Positions 1 through 8,380 of a DNA stretch of 60,921 nucleotides are shown here, piece after piece. The stretch comes from Caldilineaceae bacterium. Its GTDB lineage: Bacteria; Chloroflexota; Anaerolineae; Caldilineales; Caldilineaceae. The position numbers were made by a program, and so were the translations under genes. Location of the stretch: positions 1-60,921 of the forward strand of contig JAPPKT010000121.1 in the NCBI GenBank assembly GCA_028819675.1. Direction: 5' to 3'. Each line of letters begins with the position of its first letter. Position 1 is the stretch's first letter. Under the pieces are notes generated by a model. It was not told the origin of the DNA. It made no database searches and saw only the letters and a program-made list of their open reading frames with translations.

Positions 1-81
1 TCTCCCCAAACTGCCGGGGAGGGTCCTTTCCCGGGCGGCGGCAGACCGCCGCAACACCCCACGCGCCACCATGAGGGAGAG

Positions 82-259
82 CAGCCGGCAATCACACAGA
101 GCCGGCAGGAGCTCGACCACCGCATAGCTGCGAAAGACTGACACGCTTGCGGCCGGCATTACGCACCTCGGATGGCGCCGGCATTGGTACCGGCCATGTG
201 ACCAGGTTCAGTCCCGGGTTTTGTGCAGGTATCCAGATCGGCGTCTGGTCCTGCGCTGG
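82..259. repeat. ~175-bp dispersed repeat, copy 1
   Basis: Shares long blocks with 512-700 and 1545-1720, for example AGCTGCGAAAGACTGACACG followed by a GGATGG(C/T)GCCGGC segment and GGTTCAGTCCCGG. Divergence is mostly point changes and short indels, which suggests old duplication of a non-coding element. Confidence 0.75.
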
Positions 260-421
260 CCCCGTACTCATCCCCGTCAGACGACTAAGACATCGCCAAT
301 GCTATTTTTCGGCCGGCACCACAGAAGGCAAGTTCGCACACAGAGCCTCTCAGAACCACGCTTAGGCTCAATCAAGTGCGAAATCCACGCCAACACCCCA
401 AAATCACAGTGCTCCGCCTAC

Positions 422-489
422 CACCGGGCGGCCCTGCGCTTCACCCTCGCCCTCGCTTCGCTCGACCTCGGCCTCTGCTTGGGCCGCCC
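422..489. repeat. 68-bp repeat with inverted ends, copy 1
   Basis: Identical over 68 bp to 3172-3239. The unit starts with GGGCGGCCC (426-434) and ends with GGGCCGCCC (481-489), a perfect 9-bp inverted repeat, so a strong hairpin is possible. Between them lies a pyrimidine-rich run of CTCGCCCTCGCTTCGCTCG type. Confidence 0.85.
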
Positions 490-511
490 TTTCGCCGCAA
501 AGACGAGCTCG

Positions 512-700
512 CAGCCGGCATCCAGGGAAAGCCGGCAATTGTACAGAACCGACAGAATCTCAACTCCCACACAGCTGCGAAAGACTGACACGCTTGCGGC
601 TGGCAGTACACACCCCGGATGGCGCCGGCATTGGTGCCGGCCATGTACCCAGGTTCAGTCCCGGTTTTGTGCATGTGTCTGGACCTGCGCTGGCCGGCTG
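512..700. repeat. ~175-bp dispersed repeat, copy 2
   Basis: Matches copies at 82-259 and 1545-1720. The left flank (CGCAAAGACGAGCTCGCAGC, ending near 516) is shared with copy 3, so the repeat border lies a little upstream of 512. Confidence 0.75.
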
Positions 701-876
701 CAGCTTCCAGGAACGAATGAAGACGCCAGGACCACCTAGGGCGCACTCCATCGGTGCGTGGCGCCGCCGGCGCCCTGGCCGTATAATTTCCGTAATAAAC
801 TCTTGTCCGGACACAAGGAAAGAAAGGAACAAACACGAAACGCTTTCTGATCATCGTTGCCGTACTGGCCTTAATC

Positions 877-1314
877 TTGCCTGGCGCGCTGTTGGCGCAA
901 GGCGTAATTCCGCGTGAGAGGCTGGCCGGAGCCCTCGCCAACCTCACGGAAAGAGTAGAGACTCTGGAAGATACTCAGGCGCTGGACGCTATTGAACAGC
1001 GCATACAGGTGCTGGAAGAAGCTCTGGCCGAAGTGGAAGTGAGCTCTGCACAACCGGAAGGAGAAGCATGTCTCATTATCGTAGGCGGTGGCGATTTCAT
1101 GCCGCTCGGCAACCAACTCCGTCCCGAAACACTTGATGAGTATTTAGAGCAGTTTGGAGAGACCCCCGGAGATTTTGTTGTGAAGGATGCTCGCCTTTAC
1201 CCAGAGTCAGGCATTCTGGAAGTACGGTACAATCCGCTTCTGCCCGGCACTTCCTCTATCGAAATAATTGAGAAATGGCAGGGCTGTGAATTTCTGGGGG
1301 TCGAATTCAAGTAA
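877..1314 (+). CDS. Small secreted protein, possible ACG start
   Basis: Encodes about 145 residues from TTG 877. Codons upstream in frame (from 835) read T-K-R-F-L-I-I-V-A-V-L-A-L-I-L-P-G-A-L-L-A-Q, a textbook signal peptide, and an AAAGGA ribosome binding site sits 6-7 bases before 835. The codon at 835 is ACG where ATG would be expected, so the gene either starts at a non-canonical ACG or is silenced by an ATG-to-ACG change. The mature part has a short heptad-like coiled coil (LTERVETLEDTQALDAIEQR) and then a globular region with no domain I recognise. No operon partner; both flanks are repeat DNA. That it is a real gene is likely; function unknown. Confidence 0.6.
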   Translation: MPGALLAQGVIPRERLAGALANLTERVETLEDTQALDAIEQRIQVLEEALAEVEVSSAQPEGEACLIIVGGGDFMPLGNQLRPETLDEYLEQFGETPGDFVVKDARLYPESGILEVRYNPLLPGTSSIEIIEKWQGCEFLGVEFK

Positions 1315-1544
1315 GCCTCGTTGTTCGACTAGACAATCTGAAACTCCCCAAAATGCGGAATACGGCCGATTTTGCGTCTGCCGGCGAATATTTTTCCGCA
1401 CTGGAGGCGTTCTAAGGCCCTAAAATGAGCAAAGGGTACCTATAGGACCTTGTAACTGTGGCTGTTTCGGCTGGCCGGCGAGGGATTGACAGGATGAGAT
1501 GGGAGGCCACGCGCCGGGCCGTGTTGGAGCGCGACCAGTACAGA

Positions 1545-1720
1545 TGCCGCAAAGACGAGCTCGCAGCCGGCAGGAACTCGACCACCACACAGCTGCGAAA
1601 GACTGACACGCTTGTGGCCGACAGTACACCCCCCGGATGGTGCCGGCCATGTGACCAGCTTCAGTCCCGGTTTTGTGCATGTGTCCGGACCGGCGCCTGG
1701 GCCTGCGCTGCCGCGGACGC
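1545..1720. repeat. ~175-bp dispersed repeat, copy 3
   Basis: Same unit as 82-259 and 512-700, including the AAAGACGAGCTCGCAGCCGG left border. It lies downstream of a short conserved-looking segment at 1410-1440. Confidence 0.75.
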
Positions 1721-1887
1721 CGGCGGAGCCCCAACCACAGCGGAGAAAGCCCAGGGAAGTCAGCCAGGTTCGTTGCCTTCTGCTTGACCCCAACTCCCGC
1801 TTCAGACCAACATCGTTGTCGCCGGCTCCCAGGCCCCCCTGGTTTTCCCCAGGGCGCATTCCGTCGCCGCAGGCGCCGGCGCCCTGG

Positions 1888-1982
1888 CCGTATAACAGGC
1901 GTTATAGGGAGTGCCCCCTCCTCGTTCCTCGTCGGTTGCACCGCTCGCAGGCTCGCTCTCCCTATAACTTATTATTATACGG
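1888..1982. repeat. MITE-like 95-bp inverted-repeat element
   Basis: Left arm 1888-1911 and right arm 1958-1982 are imperfect inverted copies: both read CCGTATAA, 6-7 variable bases, then TTATAGGGAG when the right arm is reverse-complemented. The ~46-bp interior is CT-rich and non-coding. The structure fits a miniature inverted-repeat element or a hairpin RNA; no target-site duplication was confirmed. Confidence 0.55.
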
Positions 1983-2009
1983 AAGGCAGGGGGGCCGTAG
2001 CCGGCGACC

Positions 2010-2064
2010 TGAGAGGGGTTGCGCCCCCTCTCAGACTCTCGACGCATGCAGGGGGCAAGCCCCC
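2010..2064. repeat. Two adjacent strong stem-loops
   Basis: TGAGAGGGG (2010-2018) pairs with CCCCTCTCA (2025-2033). GGGGGC (2051-2056) pairs with GCCCCC (2059-2064) but has only two bases between, so its real fold is shorter. No T-run follows, so they are not clear terminators. Confidence 0.5.
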
Positions 2065-3171
2065 CACACCCCCCCACCTCTACCTCCATAACACTGCAGG
2101 ACCAGCAACACGCCGGGAGGACCATGACAAAACCACCTCACGCCGTACCGCCAGCCAGCTTCCGCCTTACCCCTGCCGGCGCCTCCACGGCTCGTCCCTC
2201 GCACGCTCCGGCGCCGGCATACCATCCGACAGCAAGAACGCGACGCCGTGTTACCCACAGGACCCACGGAGGACCAGCTGCAGGCACACCAAGACGCCGT
2301 ACAAGCCGACGCCGGCGCTTGTATCTGTTTCTGTGCCCACCCCTTACGACACCTGCGCCGGAGCGACCGAGCCCGCAATCCCACCCATGTTTGTTCATGT
2401 TCAGGGACGAAGCCGGCGCAGGGCACGCCGCCCGTCAAGCCCCGACGGAGGACGCCGAGGCCGGTATCATTCCCGTAAACGCCGGCGCCGGATATGCCCC
2501 AGGCCCCCGACGACGGAGAGCGCAAATTCGCACACAGAGCCGCTCAGAGCCACGAACCAGCCGTTCAGGCACTACTACACACCCCCAGACACCGTTTCAC
2601 GGCGCCCGCAGCCGCCAGCGGCCGCAGGAAAGACCCTGGACGCCTGCAGGTCCTCAAGAACAACCACGACGTCGCCCCCCTGGGGACATCGCCGGCAGCT
2701 GTACTGCGCTTGCAGTTGCGCTTGTTTCTGTGACAGCGTTTGTCCCACCCGTTACGACCGCGGCGCCGAGGCGAACGCGGCGCGGCCCACCCCGTGTTCT
2801 GTTCCTGGAGTGTGCCGGCAGCTGCAGCTGCGCATGTCTTCTTCGTGCACCGGTGCCCAGCCCCACGATTGACGCCGGCCGGGGACCGGCGCCCCGACCG
2901 GGCATTTCCGTTGCCACCGGCTTGCGCCGGATGTCTGCCCGCCCGCCCGACCACTCAGGCCAGCCACCACATGCCGGCGAGATTGCGAAGGAGAAATGCT
3001 CGAGCTTTGCGAAAATACAACTCGCCCCTTACCCCGCCAGCGCTCTCATCCTCGCTTGGACTCTTACGAGGTCCTGCACTCCGATGGAGCTCAAGCCGGC
3101 GGACAGACTAGCCGCCTCAACCTCCATGACGCTGCAAGACCAGAAAGACGCCGGCAGATCGCCCAGCCCAA

Positions 3172-3239
3172 CACCGGGCGGCCCTGCGCTTCACCCTCGC
3201 CCTCGCTTCGCTCGACCTCGGCCTCTGCTTGGGCCGCCC
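3172..3239. repeat. 68-bp repeat with inverted ends, copy 2
   Basis: Exact copy of 422-489, with the 9-bp terminal inverted repeat at 3176-3184 and 3231-3239. Identity across 2.7 kb of otherwise decayed repeats indicates recent spread or constraint. Confidence 0.85.
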
Positions 3240-3832
3240 AACCGCGCAGACTGCCGGTTGCGGCTGTCTGCGCCAACGTCAACACGCCACCATATGCCGC
3301 CAGATTGCCACTGCCTCTAGAGGCGCTTATGGACTTTCCCCAATGCCGCAATTTGGGCCCGTGTCACCAGTGTAAATTCACGCCAAAAAAACTTTTCGCG
3401 CCGCACACACACACCGCCCCTTGGCGACGACCACGCCGCAATATTTTGAAATATTACGCTAGATCGCCACAACATGCCACAAACTCGCCGCTACGATGCC
3501 GCAAAATTGACATGCCCCGAAAACGACGCAGAAACAAACCCAACACCATCGACCGGACACAAAACAAGGCGAAAAATAGCCGGAAATAACGGGAAAAAAC
3601 GGTTTTTTTCAATAAAAAACGACCGTCAGCGCAGTAAAAACCACAAAAATCGACCTCCAGAGAGACCTCGCAAAGACAGCGCCGGATACGGCCCGCGTAG
3701 CTTAAGCGTTGCTACCCTTAGACAACCCATGTTGCGCCTTGGGGCGTACTGTTGCAACATTAAAGGTCCCAACATCTACCAGGATGCGGACACGCACGAG
3801 GGGCGCAAAGCGGCATAAAGAGGAGGGCGAAT

Positions 3833-4513
3833 ATGACCCGGCAGATAACGGAGTTATCGACGCTCTGGCAGGAAGCCGAACAGCACATACGCGCATTCGA
3901 GCAGCTGGCGCGGCGCACGGTCGAAGAGGCCTGGCTGGCTGGCGATGCTCTCCTGCGCATCAAAGAGCAGCTCCCGCATGGCGCATGGACTCCGGCCCTT
4001 AGAGAGCGCGGTATACCCGTCCGCACGGCCCAGCGCTTTCTCCGTTTGCGCCAAAACTATCCCGAAAAACGACAAATTGTCGCATTTGCCAGCGTTTCGG
4101 CCGCGCTCACAAAGAGCAGACCAGCCGAGAAGCCGCCTGAGAGCAGGCCCATTTACGTTGTGTCGGCCGACGACCTGTGGGACTGGCAGCTGATGGAGGT
4201 GACGGCCCTGGCCCGTCGCCTGCTCGACGAGGAAGAGCTGACAGTTTTCAGCGGCGCGGTAACGGACGTCATCCGGCAGCACTTCAACTACTACGAAGAC
4301 GACGAGAAATGCCACGAGGCCCTGGGCTGGTTCCGGTTGGCCCTGAGTTGCATCGTAGATATTGGACCGCTGGAAAAGGACGCTGACGCGATGAACGAAA
4401 CGGAGCGCCGGCACCAAGCCTTTTTTGGCAACCACCATGACTGGGTTGAAAATCGAGGCGACTTCTTCCGCATAGGACCGCGCAAGGCCCTGCCAATCGA
4501 GCACGCACCATAA
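3833..4513 (+). CDS. DUF3102-like protein, parent of dispersed repeats
   Basis: Encodes 226 aa. The N-terminal half fits the DUF3102 pattern: a helical start, AGDALLRIKEQLPHG around residues 36-50, then RTAQRFLRLR, a helix-turn-helix-like stretch; proteins of this family are often plasmid- or partition-associated. The C-terminal half is acidic and unknown. The start is well supported by GAGGAGGG ending six bases before the ATG. Codons for KRQIVAF (residues ~79-85) contain the palindrome CGACAAATTGTCG at 4070-4082. Degenerate copies of residues ~36-95 recur in many intergenic regions of this window, so this gene looks like the intact source or relative of that family. Role unknown; DNA binding is inferred only. 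Confidence 0.8.
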   Translation: MTRQITELSTLWQEAEQHIRAFEQLARRTVEEAWLAGDALLRIKEQLPHGAWTPALRERGIPVRTAQRFLRLRQNYPEKRQIVAFASVSAALTKSRPAEKPPESRPIYVVSADDLWDWQLMEVTALARRLLDEEELTVFSGAVTDVIRQHFNYYEDDEKCHEALGWFRLALSCIVDIGPLEKDADAMNETERRHQAFFGNHHDWVENRGDFFRIGPRKALPIEHAP

Positions 4514-4732
4514 AACTGACTGCGTCTCAGATGGTGTGCATTGGCCTGAATTGGCCCGGACTGCAGCCCCGAACGGGGTTGAATTCGGATCGGATGTAAA
4601 ACGGACACATATTGGACACGTCGCCGGCTGCAGCATGCGTACAGCGCCGCCGCCAAACCCCTGCGTCAACACAATCCAAATCGAAGAACCGGCCCGCCTA
4701 GTCCCACCGCGCAACCATTGCCGGCAGTCCGG

Positions 4733-6139
4733 TCAATGACACGCCTCCGTTGCCCGCTCGCGCGCCAGACACAATAAACTGTCAAACTCCGCCTGAAATG
4801 CCGCAATGATCGTGTCCGGATCCGGCGCAAGCCCGCGGTCCGTGATAAGCCCGATATTTACCTGCCCGCCGTAGCTGAATATGCTGATCCCCACCCCGAT
4901 CGAACCGGACTGCGGCACCCAGAAGACGATCGTCTCGAGACGTTTGCCGGCAAAATAGAGCTTCTGCGTCGGTCCGGGCACATTGGTCAGCACCACACTC
5001 ACCTTGTCGGCATAATACCCCCGAACGCTTCTGGCGATCTTGTCCGACACGACGCCCAGGCCGGCGATAACCTGATAGGTCACCAGCGCCTCAGGCGACT
5101 GTTTAATGGCGTCCATATAGCGCTTTGTCTCAAAAAGCCGGTCGATGGGATCGGCGATGCCGATGGGCAGGGGGAGATAGACCAGAGCGAATCGATTCGT
5201 CAGCTTCGTATCCTCGGCCCCGCGGATGTCCACCGGAACCATCGCCCGGATCTCCTTGCCCTCCGGATTGTCGCCGCGAGCTTCGACATACCGGCGCAGG
5301 GCCCCGGCTATCGCCGCGACCAGCACATCATTGACCGTTGCCCCCATCGTATTCTTCACGAACTTCACATCATCTAAGGGAATCCCTTCGGACCAGGCCA
5401 CCGCCTTGCCGACCCCAACCTCACCCTTGAAAGCCGTTTTGTCGTCCGTCCTCATCAGCGCCAGCTTCGCCAGAACAACCGCAAACCTCCCAGCCAGCTC
5501 TCCGCCCCTTGCCGCCAGGGACAGTAGATCGCTCGGTCTTCTGACCCTCTTGCCGCCTTCTGGCAATATCGCGGCCCCCGGACGCGCCGCGGCGCGGGCC
5601 ACGGGATGCAGAGGAGTCCTCTCTTGGGGAAGCCCGGCCGCCCCGGCCGGCGCCCGCCAACCTCCCTCCGCAGACACATCAGCCAGCGAGAGCAGCACCC
5701 TTACCAGTGCCGCTCCGTCCCCAATACAGTGGTGCATGCGCCCGAAAAAAACGCTGCCTCCCTCATACCCTTCGATGAGTGTGAATGCCCACAGAGGCCG
5801 CTTCAAATCTAACGGATCGGTGAGCAGTCGAACTATCGTATCGTTGAGGCTCTTCTTATCCCCCGGCGCCGGCAGAACGATGTGCCCAACGTGCGCGCGC
5901 GGATCGAACTCCGGATCGATCTCCCAATAAGCACGCGTTCTCAGGCCGCTCCGATGCTCCACCACCCGCTGACGAAAACGCTCATGAATCAGGAGCCGTT
6001 CCTTCAGCACAGCCAGCACCTGCTCATACTGCAGCAGCTCCCTGAAAATCCAGAAGCCGTTGATCACCATCGGATTGGTAGGATCGTCCATCATGAGCCA
6101 GGCTCGATCCACGCTGGACATCGGTTCGCGTCCGGCCAT
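4733..6139 (-). CDS. WS/DGAT-family O-acyltransferase
   Basis: 468 aa, typical length for bacterial bifunctional wax ester synthase/diacylglycerol acyltransferases, which join acyl-CoA to fatty alcohols or diacylglycerol. The start region SSVDRAWLMMDDPTNPM is characteristic, and the acyltransferase motif HHxxxDG is present as HHCIGDG at residues ~136-142. The C-terminal part contains NDVLVAAIAGALRRY and the typical conserved VPGP. I place the start at ATG 6139 because AGGGAG lies nine bases upstream; ATG 6121 or 6163 are alternatives. No partner genes adjoin it. Activity could be wax ester, triacylglycerol or another acyl transfer; sequence alone does not decide. Confidence 0.88.
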   Translation of the reverse strand: MAGREPMSSVDRAWLMMDDPTNPMVINGFWIFRELLQYEQVLAVLKERLLIHERFRQRVVEHRSGLRTRAYWEIDPEFDPRAHVGHIVLPAPGDKKSLNDTIVRLLTDPLDLKRPLWAFTLIEGYEGGSVFFGRMHHCIGDGAALVRVLLSLADVSAEGGWRAPAGAAGLPQERTPLHPVARAAARPGAAILPEGGKRVRRPSDLLSLAARGGELAGRFAVVLAKLALMRTDDKTAFKGEVGVGKAVAWSEGIPLDDVKFVKNTMGATVNDVLVAAIAGALRRYVEARGDNPEGKEIRAMVPVDIRGAEDTKLTNRFALVYLPLPIGIADPIDRLFETKRYMDAIKQSPEALVTYQVIAGLGVVSDKIARSVRGYYADKVSVVLTNVPGPTQKLYFAGKRLETIVFWVPQSGSIGVGISIFSYGGQVNIGLITDRGLAPDPDTIIAAFQAEFDSLLCLARERATEACH

Positions 6140-6548
6140 TGGAAAGTTCTCCCTGACAGTCATTGAGGGTCGTGGACACCTTGCATCCTGCCCTGCACAG
6201 ACATGGACATAACTCCGCAAAAATACGCAAGACTTCTGCCCTGAATGGTCCCCAATTTCCCACAACCTGACAAACGCCAAAAATCCTGAAATGCCTCCCG
6301 ATAGGGTTGAAAATGGCCGTCGCCAGTCGTATCCGTCCGCTCCCGGATCGACAAACGCCGGACCAGGCCGCAATGCCCGAATCCGGCGCTTCTACCTGCT
6401 CTCATCCCGATTAGAACAAACTTTCCCGCACAGGAAGCCCGTAGAGCGTCTTAAATCGCCTTAGGGTACTCCTACTACCTTGCAATGCGTAACGCCCGCC
6501 CTGCGCTGCCAGCAGTGGAATGATGCATTGTTGCTGCCCGCAGCCGCG
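6140..6548. other. Intergenic region between convergent/upstream genes
   Basis: Contains the upstream region of the acyltransferase gene and the end of the toxin gene. A segment near 6445-6475 (GAGCGTCTTAAATCGCCTTA, then GGGTACTCC) resembles the right end of some DUF3102-derived repeats. I see no gene. Confidence 0.5.
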
Positions 6549-6992
6549 CTACAGCCCGCCAGGACGCAGTGGATGCTGCCATCGAAGGCCTGGAAAACGG
6601 CTGAAATCGGAGTCCGTCGATACCATCGTGCAGCCGTGCTCGACTGCAACCGCCGCGTGCTGAGCGTCAGCCACCAGCTTCCCCGTAGCGCCGGACTCGC
6701 GGCAAAGCCGTTCGAATATCTCCAGATGATCGGGGCCCGGGCCGACGATGCGCGCGGTCGGGCGTTCCACAAGCGCGGAAATGAATGCGAAGGACTGGTC
6801 GAGAGTGGATGGGGGGTCAAAAATTCGCGGGTTGGTTACCACGCGCACGAAGCCGGCCAGAACCAGGACCGAGAGGGCGAACGGTTCCGGCCCCGTCGCC
6901 AGGCGCGTGATCCACGTCGCATACTCGGGATGTTCGGGAACAGAGTCCTCGACGTGGGCATAGATCAGAACATTTACGTCGGGAAGCAGCAT
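6549..6992 (-). CDS. PIN-domain toxin (VapC-like)
   Basis: 147 aa, standard PIN-domain size. The first acidic residue is in LLPDVNVLIYAH, a central glutamate-containing helix region follows (EPFALSVLVLAGFVRV), and the C-terminal acidic cluster is in LVADAQHAA and STDSDFSRF. Such proteins are Mg-dependent ribonucleases that cut tRNA or rRNA. It starts six bases after the stop of the RHH antitoxin gene, giving the usual antitoxin-first order. The subfamily (A..FVR.v.. type) resembles TA-associated PIN proteins with hydrophobic insert; the RNA target is unknown. Confidence 0.88.
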   Translation of the reverse strand: MLLPDVNVLIYAHVEDSVPEHPEYATWITRLATGPEPFALSVLVLAGFVRVVTNPRIFDPPSTLDQSFAFISALVERPTARIVGPGPDHLEIFERLCRESGATGKLVADAQHAAVAVEHGCTMVSTDSDFSRFPGLRWQHPLRPGGL

Positions 6993-6998
6993 CCCGAG

Positions 6999-7256
6999 TC
7001 ACTGGCTCCCGTGCCCAAGCCGGGCCTCGTCATCCTGCACGTCGAGCGCCCTCGGCCGGTCGAGATCGACGCCCGCACGGGCGTGAACCCCCCGCACCGT
7101 CACCAGCCGGAACGGCGGCGGCTCCGACCGTTCGCGACGTTTCAGGGCGTCATCCAACGTCTTGGCGATAAAGGCGCTGACGCTGATGCCGCGGGCTTCA
7201 GCCGCACGCCGTACCTGCTTTGCAAGCTGGTCGTCAAGGGAAATAGTGGTTCTCAT
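6999..7256 (-). CDS. RHH antitoxin of the PIN toxin
   Basis: 85 aa. The N-terminus RTTISLDDQLAKQVRRAAEA followed by RGISVSAFIAKTLDDAL is a ribbon-helix-helix DNA-binding domain; the C-terminal tail should bind and block the PIN toxin encoded six bases downstream. The ATG sits eight bases after a TATGCT -10 box with TTGATG 17 bases further up, so the transcript probably begins at or within a base or two of the start codon (leaderless). The C-terminal tail after residue 45 is not helical-looking and is enriched in Pro/Arg/Asp, as in intrinsically disordered antitoxin tails. Confidence 0.85.
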   Translation of the reverse strand: MRTTISLDDQLAKQVRRAAEARGISVSAFIAKTLDDALKRRERSEPPPFRLVTVRGVHARAGVDLDRPRALDVQDDEARLGHGSQ

Positions 7257-7264
7257 GATGCACT

Positions 7265-7293
7265 AGCATAACACCTCTTCATCGATGCATCAA
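7265..7293 (-). promoter_or_regulatory. Promoter of the RHH/PIN operon
   Basis: On the minus strand, TTGATG (7288-7293), a 17-base spacer and TATGCT (7265-7270). Only eight bases separate the -10 box from the antitoxin ATG, predicting a leaderless mRNA. Confidence 0.55.
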
Positions 7294-7342
7294 TTCGGCT
7301 GGAACAGGTTGCTCACGATCCCACCGCCACCCATCCGCCATA

Positions 7343-7470
7343 TCGTAGAGGCGCCCCTTGTGGGTGCCCCCTTACGGGCTCCACGAATCAAAAAAGCAGT
7401 TCTCCGTGTCCCTCCGTGGATCAAAAGCAGTTAGCTGTTCTTCGTGGCCCTTCGCAGATTGACTAGGCCT
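7343..7470. repeat. Fragments of two dispersed repeats
   Basis: 7343-7372 carries a GCGCCCCTTGTGGGTGCCC core related to the repeats at 8103, 8240 and 10408. 7399-7470 is the CTCCGTGTCCCTCCGTGG-type repeat seen again at 33.5, 42.9, 46.1, 51.7 and 53.4 kb. Both lie in the gap between divergent toxin-antitoxin operons. Confidence 0.65.
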
Positions 7471-7480
7471 TGACTGTCTA

Positions 7481-7509
7481 TTGACAAGCGACAGGCTACA
7501 CGATAGACT
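7481..7509 (+). promoter_or_regulatory. Promoter of the HigBA-like operon
   Basis: TTGACA (7481-7486), exactly 17 bases, then TAGACT (7504-7509). The predicted first base is at or next to the GTG start codon at 7516, and no Shine-Dalgarno sequence precedes it, so translation is probably leaderless. Confidence 0.65.
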
Positions 7510-7515
7510 GCTGTT

Positions 7516-7794
7516 GTGATCCTATCGTTCAAGCACCGGGGGCTGAGAGCGCTCTACAACGGCCGTGGTGCACGCCGGGTGGCTCCTGAGCACGTCCGTA
7601 AACTGATGCGCATCCTCGCGGTGCTCGACCGAAGCAGTGGGCCGCAGGATATGAACCTGCCAGGGTTTCGACTGCATCCACTGGCAGGTCAACTCAGAGG
7701 CTACTACGCCGTCTCCGTGTCGGGGAATTGGCGGGTAACTTTCAGGTTCGAGGACGGACACGCGGTCGAAGTCGACTACACAGACTACCACTGA
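7516..7794 (+). CDS. higB: HigB/RelE-like toxin
   Basis: 92 aa, the usual size of HigB (plasmid maintenance killer) toxins of the RelE fold, which cleave mRNA at the ribosome. Hallmarks are SFKHRGLRALYNG at the start, the leucine-rich PGFRLHPLAG segment, and the C-terminal WRVTFRFEDGHAVEVDYTDYH core. Toxin-before-antitoxin order is typical for higBA. The GTG start follows a strong promoter so closely that the mRNA should be leaderless. The antitoxin gene begins 13 bases after the stop. Confidence 0.92.
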   Translation: MILSFKHRGLRALYNGRGARRVAPEHVRKLMRILAVLDRSSGPQDMNLPGFRLHPLAGQLRGYYAVSVSGNWRVTFRFEDGHAVEVDYTDYH

Positions 7795-7807
7795 GGAGGT
7801 GGGACCA

Positions 7808-8104
7808 ATGGGTATGCGCAACCCGCCCCATCCGGGCGAGATTATAAGGTACGAGTGCCTGGAACCACTGGGCTTGACGGTCACGCGCGCGGCGCAAGGG
7901 CTGGGAGTAACCCGTCAAGCACTGTCGGACCTGGTCAATGAGAAGGCTGGCGTATCGGTGGAGATGTCAATTCGCCTCTCCCGAGCATTTGGCTCCACGC
8001 CAGAGACATGGCTCGGTATGCAGACTGCCTATGACCTGTGGCAGGCCCGAGAACGGGCCCAGGAAATCGAGGTTGAGGACTTCAAAGCCGCCGCAATTCC
8101 GTAG
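7808..8104 (+). CDS. higA: HigA-like XRE antitoxin
   Basis: 98 aa with a Cro/CI helix-turn-helix. NPPHPGEIIRYECLEPLG is the signature HigA start, followed by the HTH (VTRAAQGLGVTRQALSDLVN) and the conserved SIRLSRAFGSTPETWLGMQ stretch. It neutralises HigB and represses the operon. I choose ATG 7808 because AGGAGG ends eight bases before it; a GTG at 7799 lies inside the ribosome binding site. The last codon runs straight into a GTAGGGGCACCCC repeat, so the extreme C-terminus may have been reshaped by it. Confidence 0.92.
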   Translation: MGMRNPPHPGEIIRYECLEPLGLTVTRAAQGLGVTRQALSDLVNEKAGVSVEMSIRLSRAFGSTPETWLGMQTAYDLWQARERAQEIEVEDFKAAAIP

Positions 8105-8235
8105 GGGCACCCCTTGTGGGTGCCCACAACCCCTGAACTAGCACAACCGCCCCGCGGGTATACAACGCCGGGCACGCCGCCCACCCTCACAAACCCTTAA
8201 CAATGCCCGACCAGTTCTTCACCATCTCCTTAGCC
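8103..8235 (+). repeat. Duplicated 5' end of the type IIG gene
   Basis: Begins GTAGGGGCACCCCTTGTGGG and then follows 10408-10535 through the upstream region into a start codon: ATGCCCGACCAGTTCTTCAC here versus ATGCCCGGCCAGCTTTTCAC at 10514. It would encode only MPDQFFTISLAN before diverging, so it is a relic of promoter plus first codons, not a gene. Confidence 0.75.
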
Positions 8236-8239
8236 AACC

Positions 8240-8345
8240 CGTAGGGGCATCCCTTGTGGGTGCCCATTCCCCCAAACTGGCACAACAACCGCCCCGCGGG
8301 TACACTACACCAGCCCCCCTCCACCCCCCACAAACCACTATCGCA
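8240..8345 (+). repeat. Second upstream-region repeat copy
   Basis: Starts GTAGGGGCATCCCTTGTGGG and stays close to 10408-10490 through CTGGCACAACAACC and CGCGGGTACACTAC, then diverges before the start codon. GGGCACCC/GGGTGCCC in this family forms a hairpin. Confidence 0.7.
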
Positions 8346-8380
8346 GAATTCGACTCCTTCCGCCCCCAGGCGCACTGTCG

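Larger units (their letters stand above)
1..834. other. Repeat-rich stretch without a convincing gene
   Basis: Every frame here is broken or Pro/Arg-rich and lacks a ribosome binding site, so I call no gene. The stretch holds two copies of a ~175-bp repeat, one copy of a 68-bp hairpin repeat, and near 733-776 a GC-rich inverted repeat (AGGGCGC...GCGCCCT) resembling one at 1850-1886. Confidence 0.6.
1315..3832. other. 2.5-kb repeat tract without a convincing gene
   Basis: Long open frames exist on + between 1673 and 3320 but their translations are Arg/Pro/Thr-rich, overlap each other in different frames and lack ribosome binding sites, as expected from biased GC-rich DNA. Internal similarity is visible: 2312-2372 resembles 2715-2776, 2084-2123 resembles 3115-3160, and 338-360 resembles 2533-2560. 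The end (3360-3700) is AT-richer and contains A- and T-runs around 3590-3640. Confidence 0.65.

Noticed and set aside
1673..3320. Long plus-strand open frames of ~400 and ~430 codons
   Set aside because: They overlap in different frames, are Arg/Pro/Thr-rich, have no ribosome binding site or domain, and cross known repeats; GC bias explains them.
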